In this document: positions 9,480 through 18,208 of the stretch, piece by piece
Numbering within the stretch: the stretch's first letter is position 1
Layout: each line of letters opens with the position of its first letter
Source of the DNA: a virus
Reading direction: 5' to 3' (one strand)
IMG/VR virus record: IMGVR_UViG_3300042563_002106
Coordinates: 1 to 27,299 of that record
Length of the DNA stretch: 27,299 nucleotides
Notes under the pieces: model-generated
What the model saw: only the letters and a program-made list of their open reading frames with translations
What the model was told of the DNA's origin: nothing
The model's database searches: none
Position numbers and translations under genes: made by a program

Positions 9480-12459
9480 AAAACTCATAATAGAAACTGA
9501 GGTTAAAACCGATGGGATTGATAAAGCGGCGGTTAAATTAGGTGAATTAAAACAACTTAGTAGTAAGATTAGCATACAATATGATGTTGATGGGAAACCA
9601 CTTGATGTTGTTATTAATAAATCACTCAACTTACAACAACAAGTAAAAGCCTTAACTGCTGAATTAAGAAAAACTAAAGCAGGTACGGATGAATTTAAAT
9701 TATTATCATCAAGATTAGGTGAAGCACAGGACGGATTAGCTAAAACAACTGCTAAATCAAAAGATTTATTTTCATCTTTATCATTACTACCTGGTCCAAT
9801 AGGACAATTTTTTGGTCAATTACAAGGTAGTATAGAATTATTAAAAACATTTTCATCATTTACTTTTAAAGATTTAGCGTTTCAATTTGGTGAAACTGCG
9901 GACGATATTGCAGATATTGGAAAGAATTTAAGTGGTGTTAATGGTGACGCAATTGAAAGTGTAGGTGATAGTGCAGAAAGTGCAGGTGAAAAAGTTAGTG
10001 AATTTTCTGACCAATTAGCATCAAACGCAGGTGAAGCAACTGCGTCAGCACAATCTAATGATGAATTACAAGGTAGTATTTCAAAATTAGGTAATGAAAT
10101 TCAACGCACACAAACAACATATCAAGGTCTTACAGAAGCACAAAATATTGCAGCAAATGGATTAGACCAACTTGAAGAAAAATATGAAGTAGAAACCAAA
10201 ATGATGGAGAGTGGTATGTTCATCAGAAAAAAAGGTGCTGAAAGTTTTAGAGAATTAAGTCAGGCGGAAGTTACTGCGGTCAATTCAGGTAGGGCTCTAA
10301 CTATTACAACTGAAGGATTAGTTGTTGCTGAAGCGGAAGCAACAGTAGCAACCGCAACATTAGGTAATACAATTAAAACAGTATTAATATCAACAGGGGT
10401 TTTAGCAGCAATTGTAGTTATAGGTATTATAATTAGTAAATTAGTAGAGTTTGCAACTTCAACAAAAAAATCTGAAGATGCGACAAGAAGTTTTACAAGT
10501 GCGTTAGAAGAACAACAGAAAGTTTTACAGAATGATTTGGAAGCTATTGATATGGCTAATAAAGCCAATATTACACGTGCAAAAATTGCTGGTGAAAGTG
10601 AGGAAGAAATTACAAAAAAGACAAAAGAAGGTAACGCAAATAGATTAGCTGAACTTTTTAGATATAATGGAGAACTTGAAGCGGAACAAGACAGGTTAAA
10701 AAATAATACAAAAATTAATAATGAGGATAGAGAAAAGTTAAGTAAAGATATTAATGACAAGTTAAGAAAAAACAGTCAAGATATTACTAAACAAATCCTT
10801 AGTAACGAACAATTTAGATTAGATGAAGAATTAAGAATTGCGGATAAAAAAAGAGAAGGTCTTAAAAAGACAACCGAAAAAGTTACTAATGATAATCAGA
10901 AAGCAAACGACTTATTACTTAAACTTCAACAGGAAAATAGTGTAAATGTATTAAATGAGGAAAGGAAGAAACAGGACGCACAATTAAAGATAGATAAGGA
11001 AAATGAGGAAAGAGATATAAAGAATTTAAAATTATCCACAGATAAAGAATTTTTAAGAGCACAATTACTTGAACAAATCAGGGTAAAATATGGTGTAAAG
11101 GTAATTGAATTAAATAAGAAAAGACAGGAAGAAGATAATAAGACATTTGATGAAGACCAAAAGAAGATAAAAGAATATAATGATAAGGTATTTGAGATAA
11201 TGAACGCCGCTGATGAGAATGAATTATCAAGAAATAAAGCAACATTAGAACGTAAATATACAGATGATGTTGAGGCACTACAAAAGGACACAGAATTTCA
11301 AAAACAATCATTAGAAGAAAAGATTAGAATAATATTAGCGTTAGAGAAAGCAAAAAATCAGGCTATTCAAAAGTTAGATGATGATGAAGCACAGAAAGGT
11401 AGAGATAAAAATATAAAGAAATTAGATGATGAGTTAAGGTTCTTACAGATTAGAGGTGACGCGTTAAGGGAAGGAACAAAATCATTTTTTGATAATCAAC
11501 GTGCAATACTTAAAACTGCTGAGAAAAAAGAACTTGCTGATTTAGCGGATAGAGCAATAAAAGAAAAACTTACACTTGAACAGATTGAAAAGGAAAAACT
11601 TGCAATTAAAGAGAAATATCTTAAAGCAGGAAAAGACATTGCAAATCAAGAATTACAAGCAATATTACAAGCCGCACAAGCAACATTAGGTGTGGCACAA
11701 ACAATTGCAAGTGACATTGGAAAAGTTGCTCAATTAGAACAACAAGTTGCAATGGAACAAGCAACTAAAAGGTATATTAAACAAAATGAACTTGATAAAA
11801 AGACAATTACAAATCAAGAAGAACTTGAAAAGAAATTATTAGATAATAAGAAAAAGTTTGCTAAGGAAGAAGATGATATAAAGAAAAAGGCGTTTGAGGA
11901 AAATAAAAAGATACAAATTGCTCAAGCAATTATTGCTACATTACAGTCAGCAGTAGGTGCTTTCTCATCTCTTATTGCAATTCCGTTTGTAGGACCTGTA
12001 TTAGCACCAATAGCGGCGGCTGCTGCGTTAGTGTTTGGTTATAAACAAGTTGCTGCAATTAAAAAGACACAATATCAATCATCACTTGAGTTAAGTGAAT
12101 CTGAAACAGCTACAGGGAAACCATCAATGGCAAATTACGGTAGAAACTACGAGAAAGGTGGTATGATAGGTGGTAGAAGACACGCAGAAGGTGGAACTTT
12201 AATTGAAGCGGAGAAAGGTGAGGCTATTATGACACGAGGTTCTGTTGCAATGTTTGCACCATTATTATCAATGATGAATCAAGCGGGTGGTGGAGCGTCA
12301 TTTAATTCAAACTTAACCACAACAAGACAAGATAATCCAATTTTAAATAACCCATCACAAGAACAATCACCATTAATCGTTAAGACATATGTGGTTTCAC
12401 AAGAATTAACAACAGCACAAGAAAAACAAGGTAGATTAAAAAACCTATCTGTATTATAA
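9472..12459 (+). CDS. Tail tape measure protein
   Basis: The 995-residue protein is mostly alpha-helical. It has long charged coiled-coil stretches from about residue 340 to 790, rich in Lys, Glu, Asp and Gln. A hydrophobic segment lies at about 301-330 (TVLISTGVLAAIVVIGIIIS) and a second Ala/Ile-rich one at about 820-863 (LIAIPFVGPVLAPIAAAAAL). The C-terminus has the glycine-rich GGMIGGRRHAEGGT motif at about 896, followed by EKGEAIMTRGSVAMFAP, an end I associate with phage tape measure proteins. The protein would fill the tail tube, set its length and take part in DNA entry. Its length and the absence of a visible sheath gene favour a siphovirus. The start overlaps the previous stop by 8 bases. 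Confidence 0.88.
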   Translation: MAKKLIIETEVKTDGIDKAAVKLGELKQLSSKISIQYDVDGKPLDVVINKSLNLQQQVKALTAELRKTKAGTDEFKLLSSRLGEAQDGLAKTTAKSKDLFSSLSLLPGPIGQFFGQLQGSIELLKTFSSFTFKDLAFQFGETADDIADIGKNLSGVNGDAIESVGDSAESAGEKVSEFSDQLASNAGEATASAQSNDELQGSISKLGNEIQRTQTTYQGLTEAQNIAANGLDQLEEKYEVETKMMESGMFIRKKGAESFRELSQAEVTAVNSGRALTITTEGLVVAEAEATVATATLGNTIKTVLISTGVLAAIVVIGIIISKLVEFATSTKKSEDATRSFTSALEEQQKVLQNDLEAIDMANKANITRAKIAGESEEEITKKTKEGNANRLAELFRYNGELEAEQDRLKNNTKINNEDREKLSKDINDKLRKNSQDITKQILSNEQFRLDEELRIADKKREGLKKTTEKVTNDNQKANDLLLKLQQENSVNVLNEERKKQDAQLKIDKENEERDIKNLKLSTDKEFLRAQLLEQIRVKYGVKVIELNKKRQEEDNKTFDEDQKKIKEYNDKVFEIMNAADENELSRNKATLERKYTDDVEALQKDTEFQKQSLEEKIRIILALEKAKNQAIQKLDDDEAQKGRDKNIKKLDDELRFLQIRGDALREGTKSFFDNQRAILKTAEKKELADLADRAIKEKLTLEQIEKEKLAIKEKYLKAGKDIANQELQAILQAAQATLGVAQTIASDIGKVAQLEQQVAMEQATKRYIKQNELDKKTITNQEELEKKLLDNKKKFAKEEDDIKKKAFEENKKIQIAQAIIATLQSAVGAFSSLIAIPFVGPVLAPIAAAAALVFGYKQVAAIKKTQYQSSLELSESETATGKPSMANYGRNYEKGGMIGGRRHAEGGTLIEAEKGEAIMTRGSVAMFAPLLSMMNQAGGGASFNSNLTTTRQDNPILNNPSQEQSPLIVKTYVVSQELTTAQEKQGRLKNLSVL

Positions 12460-12460
12460 T

Positions 12461-12586
12461 ATGGCTAAAAGTAAATCAACAAATAGTAATAAAGTATCCT
12501 TCGGGAAAAGAAAATGTGGTAAGTATAAAAAAACTACAGGACCAAAAGATAAACCAACTAAACCCTACAACAGACAGGGGAAATAA
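12461..12586 (+). CDS. 41-residue basic SFGKRK protein
   Basis: This short gene begins one base after the tape measure stop and encodes MAKSKSTNSNKVSFGKRKCG, ending TKPYNRQGK. Of 41 residues, 13 are Lys or Arg, and hydrophobic residues are nearly absent. Short basic proteins with an S-F-G-K-R-x-G-K core and a C-terminal Y-R/N-x-Q-G-R/K end recur near the protease/portal genes of Bacteroidota phages as I remember them; their function is unknown to me. The in-frame ATG, the tight spacing to both neighbours and the recognisable motif argue for a real gene despite its size. Binding to nucleic acid or to acidic scaffold is a plausible inference from charge alone. Confidence 0.72.
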   Translation: MAKSKSTNSNKVSFGKRKCGKYKKTTGPKDKPTKPYNRQGK

Positions 12587-12600
12587 TATATATTAACATT

Positions 12601-14097
12601 ATGATTAAGAAAGATAAAGTATATGAACTAAAGATTGAGGAGGAAGATGAAGTAAGTGGTATAGATAGTATATCACTCGTTGATGAACCCGCTATTGAAA
12701 TTAATTGGATGTATTTCAGTAAGGAAAAACCACACGAGTTTCATATCCCCGATAATGAAGATAGTAAGTATTTGGATAAATTAAAATCTATTGCACAGAA
12801 TGAACAGGAACTATTTGAAGAAGGTTGGGTAGTTTCAAAAGTAACTCCATTAGGTAAGGAAGGATTTATTACTGCACCAGACCCAAACGGTCCATCAGTA
12901 GAAGATGAAACAGAATATAGAGTAAGATATAAATACGTATTAAATCCTCAAGCACAATCACCATCAGTTATTCCAACAACGAGAGATTTTTGTAGAGAAT
13001 TAGTTCAAAAGAATTATGTATGGAGATTGGAAGATTTGGATACATTAACCAACGATGAGGGTGATAGTGCGTTAGTATGGCGTGGAGGGTATAATTGTCG
13101 TCATTTATGGGCTAGAATTGAATATACATTAGATAGTACGATTAGAAATAAAGCGTCCGTAAATCAAGGTAAAAAAGACCCACAAGCACCATTAGACACA
13201 AGGGTATTAGGAATGGAACAACCTGACACAAGGGTTCCTGAGTGGCCTTCATTCAGTAAGGTGAATATGGAAAGTGTAAGTGACTATCCTGATAGTGTTA
13301 AGAACAACGCTAAGGCGGTATTGAAATATGTGGAAGAAAATGGATGGGGAAGTTGTGGTACTGAGGTTGGTAAAATTAGAGCCAATCAACTTGCCAAGGG
13401 TGAACCAATTAGTTTAGATACAGTAAAAAGAATGTATAGTTATTTATCAAGACATAAAGTAGATTTAGAAAGTTCAAAAGGATATGGTGATGGTTGTGGA
13501 AAATTGATGTATGATAGTTGGGGAGGTTTATCCGCTTTAAGTTGGGCTGAAAGTAAGTTAAATGATTTTGGTTATGATGTAGGTTCAATTGGTGGGTATG
13601 AAGATCCAGGTATTAAGAAAAAGAAACAAAAGAAGTTTGCTGCTGATGAAGAAAAACGTACAATTATAGGTCCTGCAATGGTTCCTGATTTACGTATCCC
13701 AAGAAAAGATGTACAAGGTAATATGTATGAAGTTTATTTCAGTTCAGAAACTATCAAGATGATTGCGGAAAAGTATATGAAGAATCAATATACACGTAAT
13801 AACGATTTGATGCACGATGGTACTGCGGTAAAAGATGTATATGTTATTGAAAGTTGGATTAAGGAAGATGAGAATGATAAGTCAACTAAGTATGGTTATG
13901 GTGATTTACCTATTGGAACGTGGTTTGTTGCAATGAAATGTGCTAAAACACCTGAAGGTGATAAGGTTTGGGAGATGGTAAAATCAGGAGAATTAGCGGG
14001 ATATTCTGTATCAGGTTGGTTTGAAGAAGTTGCTGCGTTCTGTCGTGAGGAAATGTTTTTACATAAAGTTGTAGAAATATTAAAAAAATACGAATAA
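12601..14097 (+). CDS. XkdF-like prohead protease, composite protein
   Basis: The 498-residue protein starts with the EVSGIDSISLVDEPAIEINW segment typical of XkdF-like phage serine proteases. The protease-like domain is at about 354-482: RTIIGPAMVPDLRIPRKD, then NNDLMHDG with a candidate catalytic His, ESWI, GTWFVAMK, and GYSVSGWF with a candidate catalytic Ser. Between the two lie extra modules. Residues about 60-215 include a FCRELV/GGYNCRHLWARIEY segment like the C-terminal part of phage head morphogenesis proteins. Residues about 226-324 form a Gly/Trp-rich module (NGWGSCGTEVGKIRANQLAKGEPIS, later YGDGCGKLMYDSWGG) also found in phage head genes. It is expected to cleave scaffold and capsid during prohead maturation, consistent with scaffold and capsid genes next downstream. 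Confidence 0.75.
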   Translation: MIKKDKVYELKIEEEDEVSGIDSISLVDEPAIEINWMYFSKEKPHEFHIPDNEDSKYLDKLKSIAQNEQELFEEGWVVSKVTPLGKEGFITAPDPNGPSVEDETEYRVRYKYVLNPQAQSPSVIPTTRDFCRELVQKNYVWRLEDLDTLTNDEGDSALVWRGGYNCRHLWARIEYTLDSTIRNKASVNQGKKDPQAPLDTRVLGMEQPDTRVPEWPSFSKVNMESVSDYPDSVKNNAKAVLKYVEENGWGSCGTEVGKIRANQLAKGEPISLDTVKRMYSYLSRHKVDLESSKGYGDGCGKLMYDSWGGLSALSWAESKLNDFGYDVGSIGGYEDPGIKKKKQKKFAADEEKRTIIGPAMVPDLRIPRKDVQGNMYEVYFSSETIKMIAEKYMKNQYTRNNDLMHDGTAVKDVYVIESWIKEDENDKSTKYGYGDLPIGTWFVAMKCAKTPEGDKVWEMVKSGELAGYSVSGWFEEVAAFCREEMFLHKVVEILKKYE

Positions 14098-14107
14098 AAA
14101 TGGGAAT

Positions 14108-14125
14108 ATATACATAAATGTATAT
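14108..14125. promoter_or_regulatory. Perfect inverted repeat before the scaffold/capsid genes
   Basis: ATATACAT (14108-14115) and ATGTATAT (14118-14125) are perfect inverted arms separated by AA, in the 67-base gap before the scaffold gene. TATATTTA at 14121-14128 overlaps the right arm and resembles the -7 element of Bacteroidota promoters apart from the last base. No matching TTTG lies at the expected distance upstream. It could be an operator or promoter for the capsid genes, or chance in AT-rich sequence. Confidence 0.3.
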
Positions 14126-14164
14126 TTAGTAGTAGAATTAATAAACAAATAAAAAAAATAGATT

Positions 14165-14923
14165 ATGTCTAAATCAAAAAACGCTGTAAGTGAAATTAAG
14201 AAATTAATGGTACAGTTCGGTTTTATGAATGAAGAAACAATCCCAATGTCTTTTAAATTAGAAGATAATACTATAATCAATACCGAGAAATTGGAAGTTG
14301 GTAAATCAGTTAGTAAAATCAACGAAGCGTTTGAGGTAGTGTCATTAGAAGATGGTACTTACAAATTAAAAGAGAATTTTGAGATTGTAGTTTCTGAAGG
14401 TAAAATTACTGTCGTTAAAGAATTGTTCATTGAAGCAAAATTAAAAGATGGTACAATCGTTAAGGTTGAAGGTGAAGGTTTAGCTGAAGGTGCTGCTGTA
14501 AAAGTAATAACCGAAGATATGCCAGATGGTATCGCCGCACCCGATGGTGTCCATATGTTAGAAGATGGAAGTGAAATTGAAACTAAAGATGGTATGATTG
14601 TTTCTATAAAAGAAGCAATTAAAGAAGGTGACGCACAAGTAGATGCTTCAATTGATGAAATGCCAGAAGTAGGAGTAGATGGTGGTGACCCAATTCAAAT
14701 TGAATTAATGGAGATGTTGAAAGAATTTGTAAAGAAAATTTCTGAGAAAATGTCTACAATGGAACAAAATTATTCTTCATTACAAAATGAGTTTAACGCG
14801 TTCAAAAAAGAACCAGCAGGTAAGAAAATATCTGATGGTAAAACAGAATTTAATAATGTTTCTGATGCTACTGAAGATAAAGTATCATCAGTATTAGCTT
14901 TCAGAAACGCAAATAAAAAATAA
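14165..14923 (+). CDS. Capsid scaffold / assembly protein
   Basis: The 252-residue acidic protein sits directly between the prohead protease and the major capsid gene, the usual place of the scaffold. Residues about 95-165 have repeated L-x-DGT/DGS strands (KLKDGTIVKVEG, VHMLEDGSEIETKDGMI), a pattern I have seen in Bacteroidota phage scaffold-like proteins. Residues about 178-215 form a predicted coiled coil (MLKEFVKKISEKMSTMEQNY), followed by a Lys/Asp-rich C-terminus. Helical, charged, protease-adjacent proteins of this type line the inside of the prohead and are degraded at maturation. The protein could also be a head decoration protein, but order and coiled coil favour scaffold. Confidence 0.68.
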   Translation: MSKSKNAVSEIKKLMVQFGFMNEETIPMSFKLEDNTIINTEKLEVGKSVSKINEAFEVVSLEDGTYKLKENFEIVVSEGKITVVKELFIEAKLKDGTIVKVEGEGLAEGAAVKVITEDMPDGIAAPDGVHMLEDGSEIETKDGMIVSIKEAIKEGDAQVDASIDEMPEVGVDGGDPIQIELMEMLKEFVKKISEKMSTMEQNYSSLQNEFNAFKKEPAGKKISDGKTEFNNVSDATEDKVSSVLAFRNANKK

Positions 14924-14947
14924 TTAAAAAAACAAAAACGAATTAAA

Positions 14948-15913
14948 ATGAAGATTTATTCAAAAGACGAATTTAGTTACGTAGTTTCAAGTATCACTGG
15001 TTTCACAGACCAATCATCACAAGAAATTGTAGCTAAAGCACTTATCGGTGCAACAACTCCATCAGCTTTAACTGTTAAGTTAGGCGTACGTGGAACACAA
15101 CAAATCCAATTGTTAAACTCAAACCCAACTTTCCAAACAGGACAATGTGGATGGGATGCAAGTGGTACAACAACTTTTACACAAGTTAGCTTAAGTTCAC
15201 AACACGAGAGAGTGAACGAAGAATTATGTTTCCAACAATTGTGGGATACATACCAATCATTATTGTTACCAGCAGGTCAAGACCCTGAAACTGTTCCATT
15301 CTTAAATCAAATTATTGATTTGAAAGTGAAGCAAATTCAACAACGTATTGAAACAAAATTATGGACTGCAACCACAGCAGGTGGTGATAGTTTTAATGGT
15401 TTCAGTAATTTAATTTCAACAGGTCAAACATCTGTAGCTAACTCATCAGGTACAACTTTCTCAAGTTCAGCCGCATACGGTTCAGCAGGTAACCCAATCA
15501 CTGAGGTAGATAAATTAATTTCTGCTTTATCTGATGATGCTTTATCATTTGATGACTTAGTAGTATTTATGTCTTACTCTAACTTTAGATTGTATAATCA
15601 AGCGTTGGTTAAAGCAAACTTCTTCCAAAACTACATTGGTACAACTAATGTAACAGGAAATATGACTGCCATTCACCCTTCAACAAATGTTAGGGTCTAT
15701 CCAACGTTGGGTCTTGCAAATTCTGGTAAGGTAGTAATTATGCCAGCTTCCTATAGCTTCGTTGGATTTGATTTAATGTCCGACCACGAAAAGATGGATG
15801 CGTTTTGGTCAAGAGATTTTGACGTATTAAAAATACGTGCAAACTACTCATATAGTGCAGCAATTGCTTCATTCGCAGGAACTAATTACTTCGCAACAAA
15901 TAACGTAGCGTAG
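14948..15913 (+). CDS. Major capsid protein
   Basis: The 321-residue protein follows the scaffold gene by 24 bases and precedes a strong terminator. Its composition and length fit an HK97-fold major capsid protein. An N-terminal helix (MKIYSKDEFSYVVSSITGF) is followed by a segment ending KLGVRGTQQIQLLNSNPTFQ, a long helix HERVNEELCFQQLWDTYQSL and then LKVKQIQQRIETKLWTATTAGGD. A later segment (LVVFMSYSNFRLYNQALV) and VRVYPTLGLANSGKVVIMPAS resemble the peripheral domain of capsid proteins in Bacteroidota phages. Codon choice is slightly less AT-biased than its neighbours by eye, consistent with high expression. No enzymatic motif is expected. The fold assignment is inferred from length and gene order. 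Confidence 0.8.
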   Translation: MKIYSKDEFSYVVSSITGFTDQSSQEIVAKALIGATTPSALTVKLGVRGTQQIQLLNSNPTFQTGQCGWDASGTTTFTQVSLSSQHERVNEELCFQQLWDTYQSLLLPAGQDPETVPFLNQIIDLKVKQIQQRIETKLWTATTAGGDSFNGFSNLISTGQTSVANSSGTTFSSSAAYGSAGNPITEVDKLISALSDDALSFDDLVVFMSYSNFRLYNQALVKANFFQNYIGTTNVTGNMTAIHPSTNVRVYPTLGLANSGKVVIMPASYSFVGFDLMSDHEKMDAFWSRDFDVLKIRANYSYSAAIASFAGTNYFATNNVA

Positions 15914-15937
15914 TTATAAAATAGATTAAAAAAACAT

Positions 15938-15958
15938 AAGGGGTGAAAGTCCCCTTTT
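15938..15958 (+). terminator. Intrinsic terminator after the major capsid gene
   Basis: AAGGGG and CCCCTT form a 6-bp stem with a 7-base loop (TGAAAGT), followed by further T residues, 25 bases after the capsid stop. It would limit read-through from the capsid gene into the following virion genes. Confidence 0.75.
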
Positions 15959-15987
15959 ATAAACTAAAAAAAATAAATTAAAATATT

Positions 15988-16557
15988 ATGAGTTGTTATA
16001 TTTCAAGTGGAGTAGCAATTGGTTGTTCAGATAGTATTGGTGGCGTAAAGAAAATATATGTTGCAGGTCAATCAGGTTATACATCTGGTTACACTTACAA
16101 CGCAGATAGTTCTGTCACAGGTGCTACTGATTCAGGCGATGTTTCTTACTACGGCTTCGCGATGAAGAGAGGAGTTTCTTCATATGTACAGACTACAACT
16201 AAGTCGTACGAAAATGGTACTGTGTATTTTGAACAAGTTCTTACTGCAGTATTAAATAAAATGGACGCTGAAAAGCGTAACCAATTAAAATTATTGTCAC
16301 AAAACGATACGTTACAAATTTTGGTTATTGACCAAAACGATAATGTATATGTAATGGGTCAAGTTAATTTTTCTTACTTATCTGGTGGTGACGCAAACAC
16401 AGGTTTAGCGTTAGCGGACAGAAATGGTATGACATTAATTTTCACAGCACAAGAGCAAGAACCAAGTAGATTATTAGCTGCACCATCAGGTTATTCAGGT
16501 ACAACACCTGAAGCCTTAATTGCTGCGGTATTTACACAATCAACGATTGTAGGATAA
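15988..16557 (+). CDS. Virion protein after capsid gene, candidate tail tube protein
   Basis: The 189-residue protein begins MSCYISSGVAIGCSDSIGGVKKIYV. I recognise this type from Bacteroidota phages, where a protein beginning M-x-C-x(6-8)-G-x-x-x-x-C-x-D-x-x-G-G-V-K-x-I-Y lies just after the capsid gene. The middle (NGTVYFEQVLTAVLNKMDAEKRNQLKLLSQNDTLQILV) and the DRNGMTLIFTAQEQEPSRLL segment match the same pattern. It is beta-rich and has its own terminator on each side, which fits a highly expressed structural protein. A tail tube or head decoration role is inferred from position and expression context; the family has no function I can name with certainty. Confidence 0.6.
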   Translation: MSCYISSGVAIGCSDSIGGVKKIYVAGQSGYTSGYTYNADSSVTGATDSGDVSYYGFAMKRGVSSYVQTTTKSYENGTVYFEQVLTAVLNKMDAEKRNQLKLLSQNDTLQILVIDQNDNVYVMGQVNFSYLSGGDANTGLALADRNGMTLIFTAQEQEPSRLLAAPSGYSGTTPEALIAAVFTQSTIVG

Positions 16558-16599
16558 TTAAAGTCCTAAAGGACACTTTCTATATCTGAATCTAAAAGA

Positions 16600-16625
16600 A
16601 AAGGGGACTTTATGTCCCTTTTTTT
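16600..16625 (+). terminator. Intrinsic terminator after the second virion gene
   Basis: GGGAC (16604-16608) and GTCCC (16614-16618) pair across a TTTAT loop. Flanking A and T runs extend the stem, and seven T residues follow. A smaller hairpin, GTCC-TAAA-GGAC, lies at 16563-16574 just upstream. Confidence 0.85.
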
Positions 16626-16669
16626 GTGCTATACCCTTCCAAACTAATTTTTTTTATATTTAGTATTAT

Positions 16670-17041
16670 ATGATAATAATGAATAAGGGTCAAGTTAATG
16701 AATTGGTGTTAAATATCAATAATAACTCAAGAACCGACTTTTCGGGATATACACTTACTTTTTTAAACATCTTATCACAAGAGGTTAAATCTTATACTAT
16801 AAGCACATCTAATCCTTTACAGTTTGCTGAAAATATTAGGTATTGTGAAATTGTATTGGATTTATTTACCGATGATTTGAACTACGAGGGACAATATCAA
16901 TTAGATATATTCGGTAATGGTACAACAAAAGTATATACGGGTATGGTTCGGTTATTAGGTACAACTGAAAAGGGAAATACATTTACAGAATATGTTTCAC
17001 CTGATGAAGATAATTCCAATTACATTTATATAGAAGAATAA
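16670..17041 (+). CDS. Small virion-associated protein, unknown function
   Basis: The product is 123 residues from ATG at 16670, or 120 if the ATG at 16679 is used (MNKGQVNELVLNINNNSRTD). It is beta-rich and acidic. The later part (EGQYQLDIFGNGTTKVYTG) resembles a type of small beta-sandwich-like virion protein recurring in Bacteroidota phages. It starts the portal/connector block after a strong terminator, so it needs its own promoter. TATATTTA at 16655-16662 is a candidate -7-like element, but no TTTG lies at the usual distance. It ends 2 bases before the portal gene. Confidence 0.6.
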   Translation: MIIMNKGQVNELVLNINNNSRTDFSGYTLTFLNILSQEVKSYTISTSNPLQFAENIRYCEIVLDLFTDDLNYEGQYQLDIFGNGTTKVYTGMVRLLGTTEKGNTFTEYVSPDEDNSNYIYIEE

Positions 17042-17043
17042 TT

Positions 17044-18207
17044 ATGAGTAACGAAAAACAAAAATATCAATTAGGTAAAGTAAATTTTACACAAGAACCA
17101 TTATTACCAATCTTTTCTGAGGTTTTAAACAGATTAGATTATGTGTTATATGGTGAAGGTAATTTGATGCCTCAATATCTAATCAGTAGATATAATAACT
17201 GTGCAATACATAAAGCAATTGTAACATCTAAGAAAGAACAAATATTGGGTGATGGTATTGTCAGTATGAACAATCCAATGTCTACCATTTATCTTATTAA
17301 CGATAAGGAAAGAATGGATGAGGTGTTTGAGAAATGTGCGTTGGATTTGGTTCTATTCGGTGGGTTTGCTTTAAATGTTATTTGGAGTAGAGATAGAAAG
17401 AGTATTGCTGAAATATACCACATTGATTTTAGTAGATTGAGAAGTGGTAAGATTAATCCTGAAAGTGATAAGATTGAAAAATATTATTATTCTGCTGATT
17501 GGTCTAACATTAAAAAGTTCCCTGTTACAGAATATGATTGTTTCAGTCAAGAAGACGGACGACCATCTCAAATATATTATTACAAACAATATAGTCCATC
17601 ACAATCATATTACCCACATCCTGACTATTCGGGTGCTTTAGCAGCAATTAATATTGACGTACAGATAAAGGAATTTCACTCTAATAATTTGATGAATGGA
17701 ATGTTACCGTCATTATGGATTAATATGAATAACGGGATACCTGGTGATGAAGAACAACGTTTAGTAACAAGAGCGTTGGAATCTCAATTTACATCAGTTA
17801 ATAACGCAGGTCGTCCAATCATATCATTCAACGAAAGTAAGGAGTTAAGTCCTGAAATTACACAAATTGCAACATCAGGTAATGACCAATATTATCAAGC
17901 AATATATGATGATATAATTAGAACAATATTATCAGGTCACAGAATATCAAGTGGTGAGTTATTTGGTATTAGTACCGCAAACAAATTAGGTTCAAAAGAT
18001 GAGATAGATACACATATTACCTTTATACGTAAGAGTGTTATTCAACCATATCAAAAACAATTATTGGGTGTATTTGATAAATTGGTTACATTAAAATTTG
18101 GTGTACCAACAACTTTTGAAATTAAACCAATGACTATATACGAAGTAGGGGATATTAATCAAGAACCTTTAGTAGTAGATAAACCAATAACCCCAACACA
18201 AATATAA
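17044..18207 (+). CDS. Portal protein
   Basis: The 387-residue protein has the arrangement of HK97/SPP1-type portal proteins: an N-terminal SRYNNCAIHKAIVTSKKEQI segment, a FGGFALNVIWSRD strand region, a mid segment with FHSNNLMNGMLPSLWINMNN, then long helices with DDIIRTILSGHRISSGELFGI and THITFIRKSVIQPYQKQLLG. Portals form the ring at one capsid vertex through which DNA is packaged and to which the tail joins. It is short for a portal but in the range I know from Bacteroidota phages. The next gene starts 1 base after its stop and looks like a connector. No terminase gene is nearby, which is unusual for a portal locus. Confidence 0.8.
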   Translation: MSNEKQKYQLGKVNFTQEPLLPIFSEVLNRLDYVLYGEGNLMPQYLISRYNNCAIHKAIVTSKKEQILGDGIVSMNNPMSTIYLINDKERMDEVFEKCALDLVLFGGFALNVIWSRDRKSIAEIYHIDFSRLRSGKINPESDKIEKYYYSADWSNIKKFPVTEYDCFSQEDGRPSQIYYYKQYSPSQSYYPHPDYSGALAAINIDVQIKEFHSNNLMNGMLPSLWINMNNGIPGDEEQRLVTRALESQFTSVNNAGRPIISFNESKELSPEITQIATSGNDQYYQAIYDDIIRTILSGHRISSGELFGISTANKLGSKDEIDTHITFIRKSVIQPYQKQLLGVFDKLVTLKFGVPTTFEIKPMTIYEVGDINQEPLVVDKPITPTQI

Positions 18208-18208
18208 T

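Noticed and set aside
11032-11040. DnaA-box match inside the tape measure gene
   Set aside because: A single site in coding sequence in an AT-rich genome is expected by chance.
10260-11311. Long minus-strand frames inside the tape measure gene
   Set aside because: They are hydrophobic, Ser/Leu-rich reverse images of a Lys/Glu-rich coiled-coil gene, without start context or neighbours.
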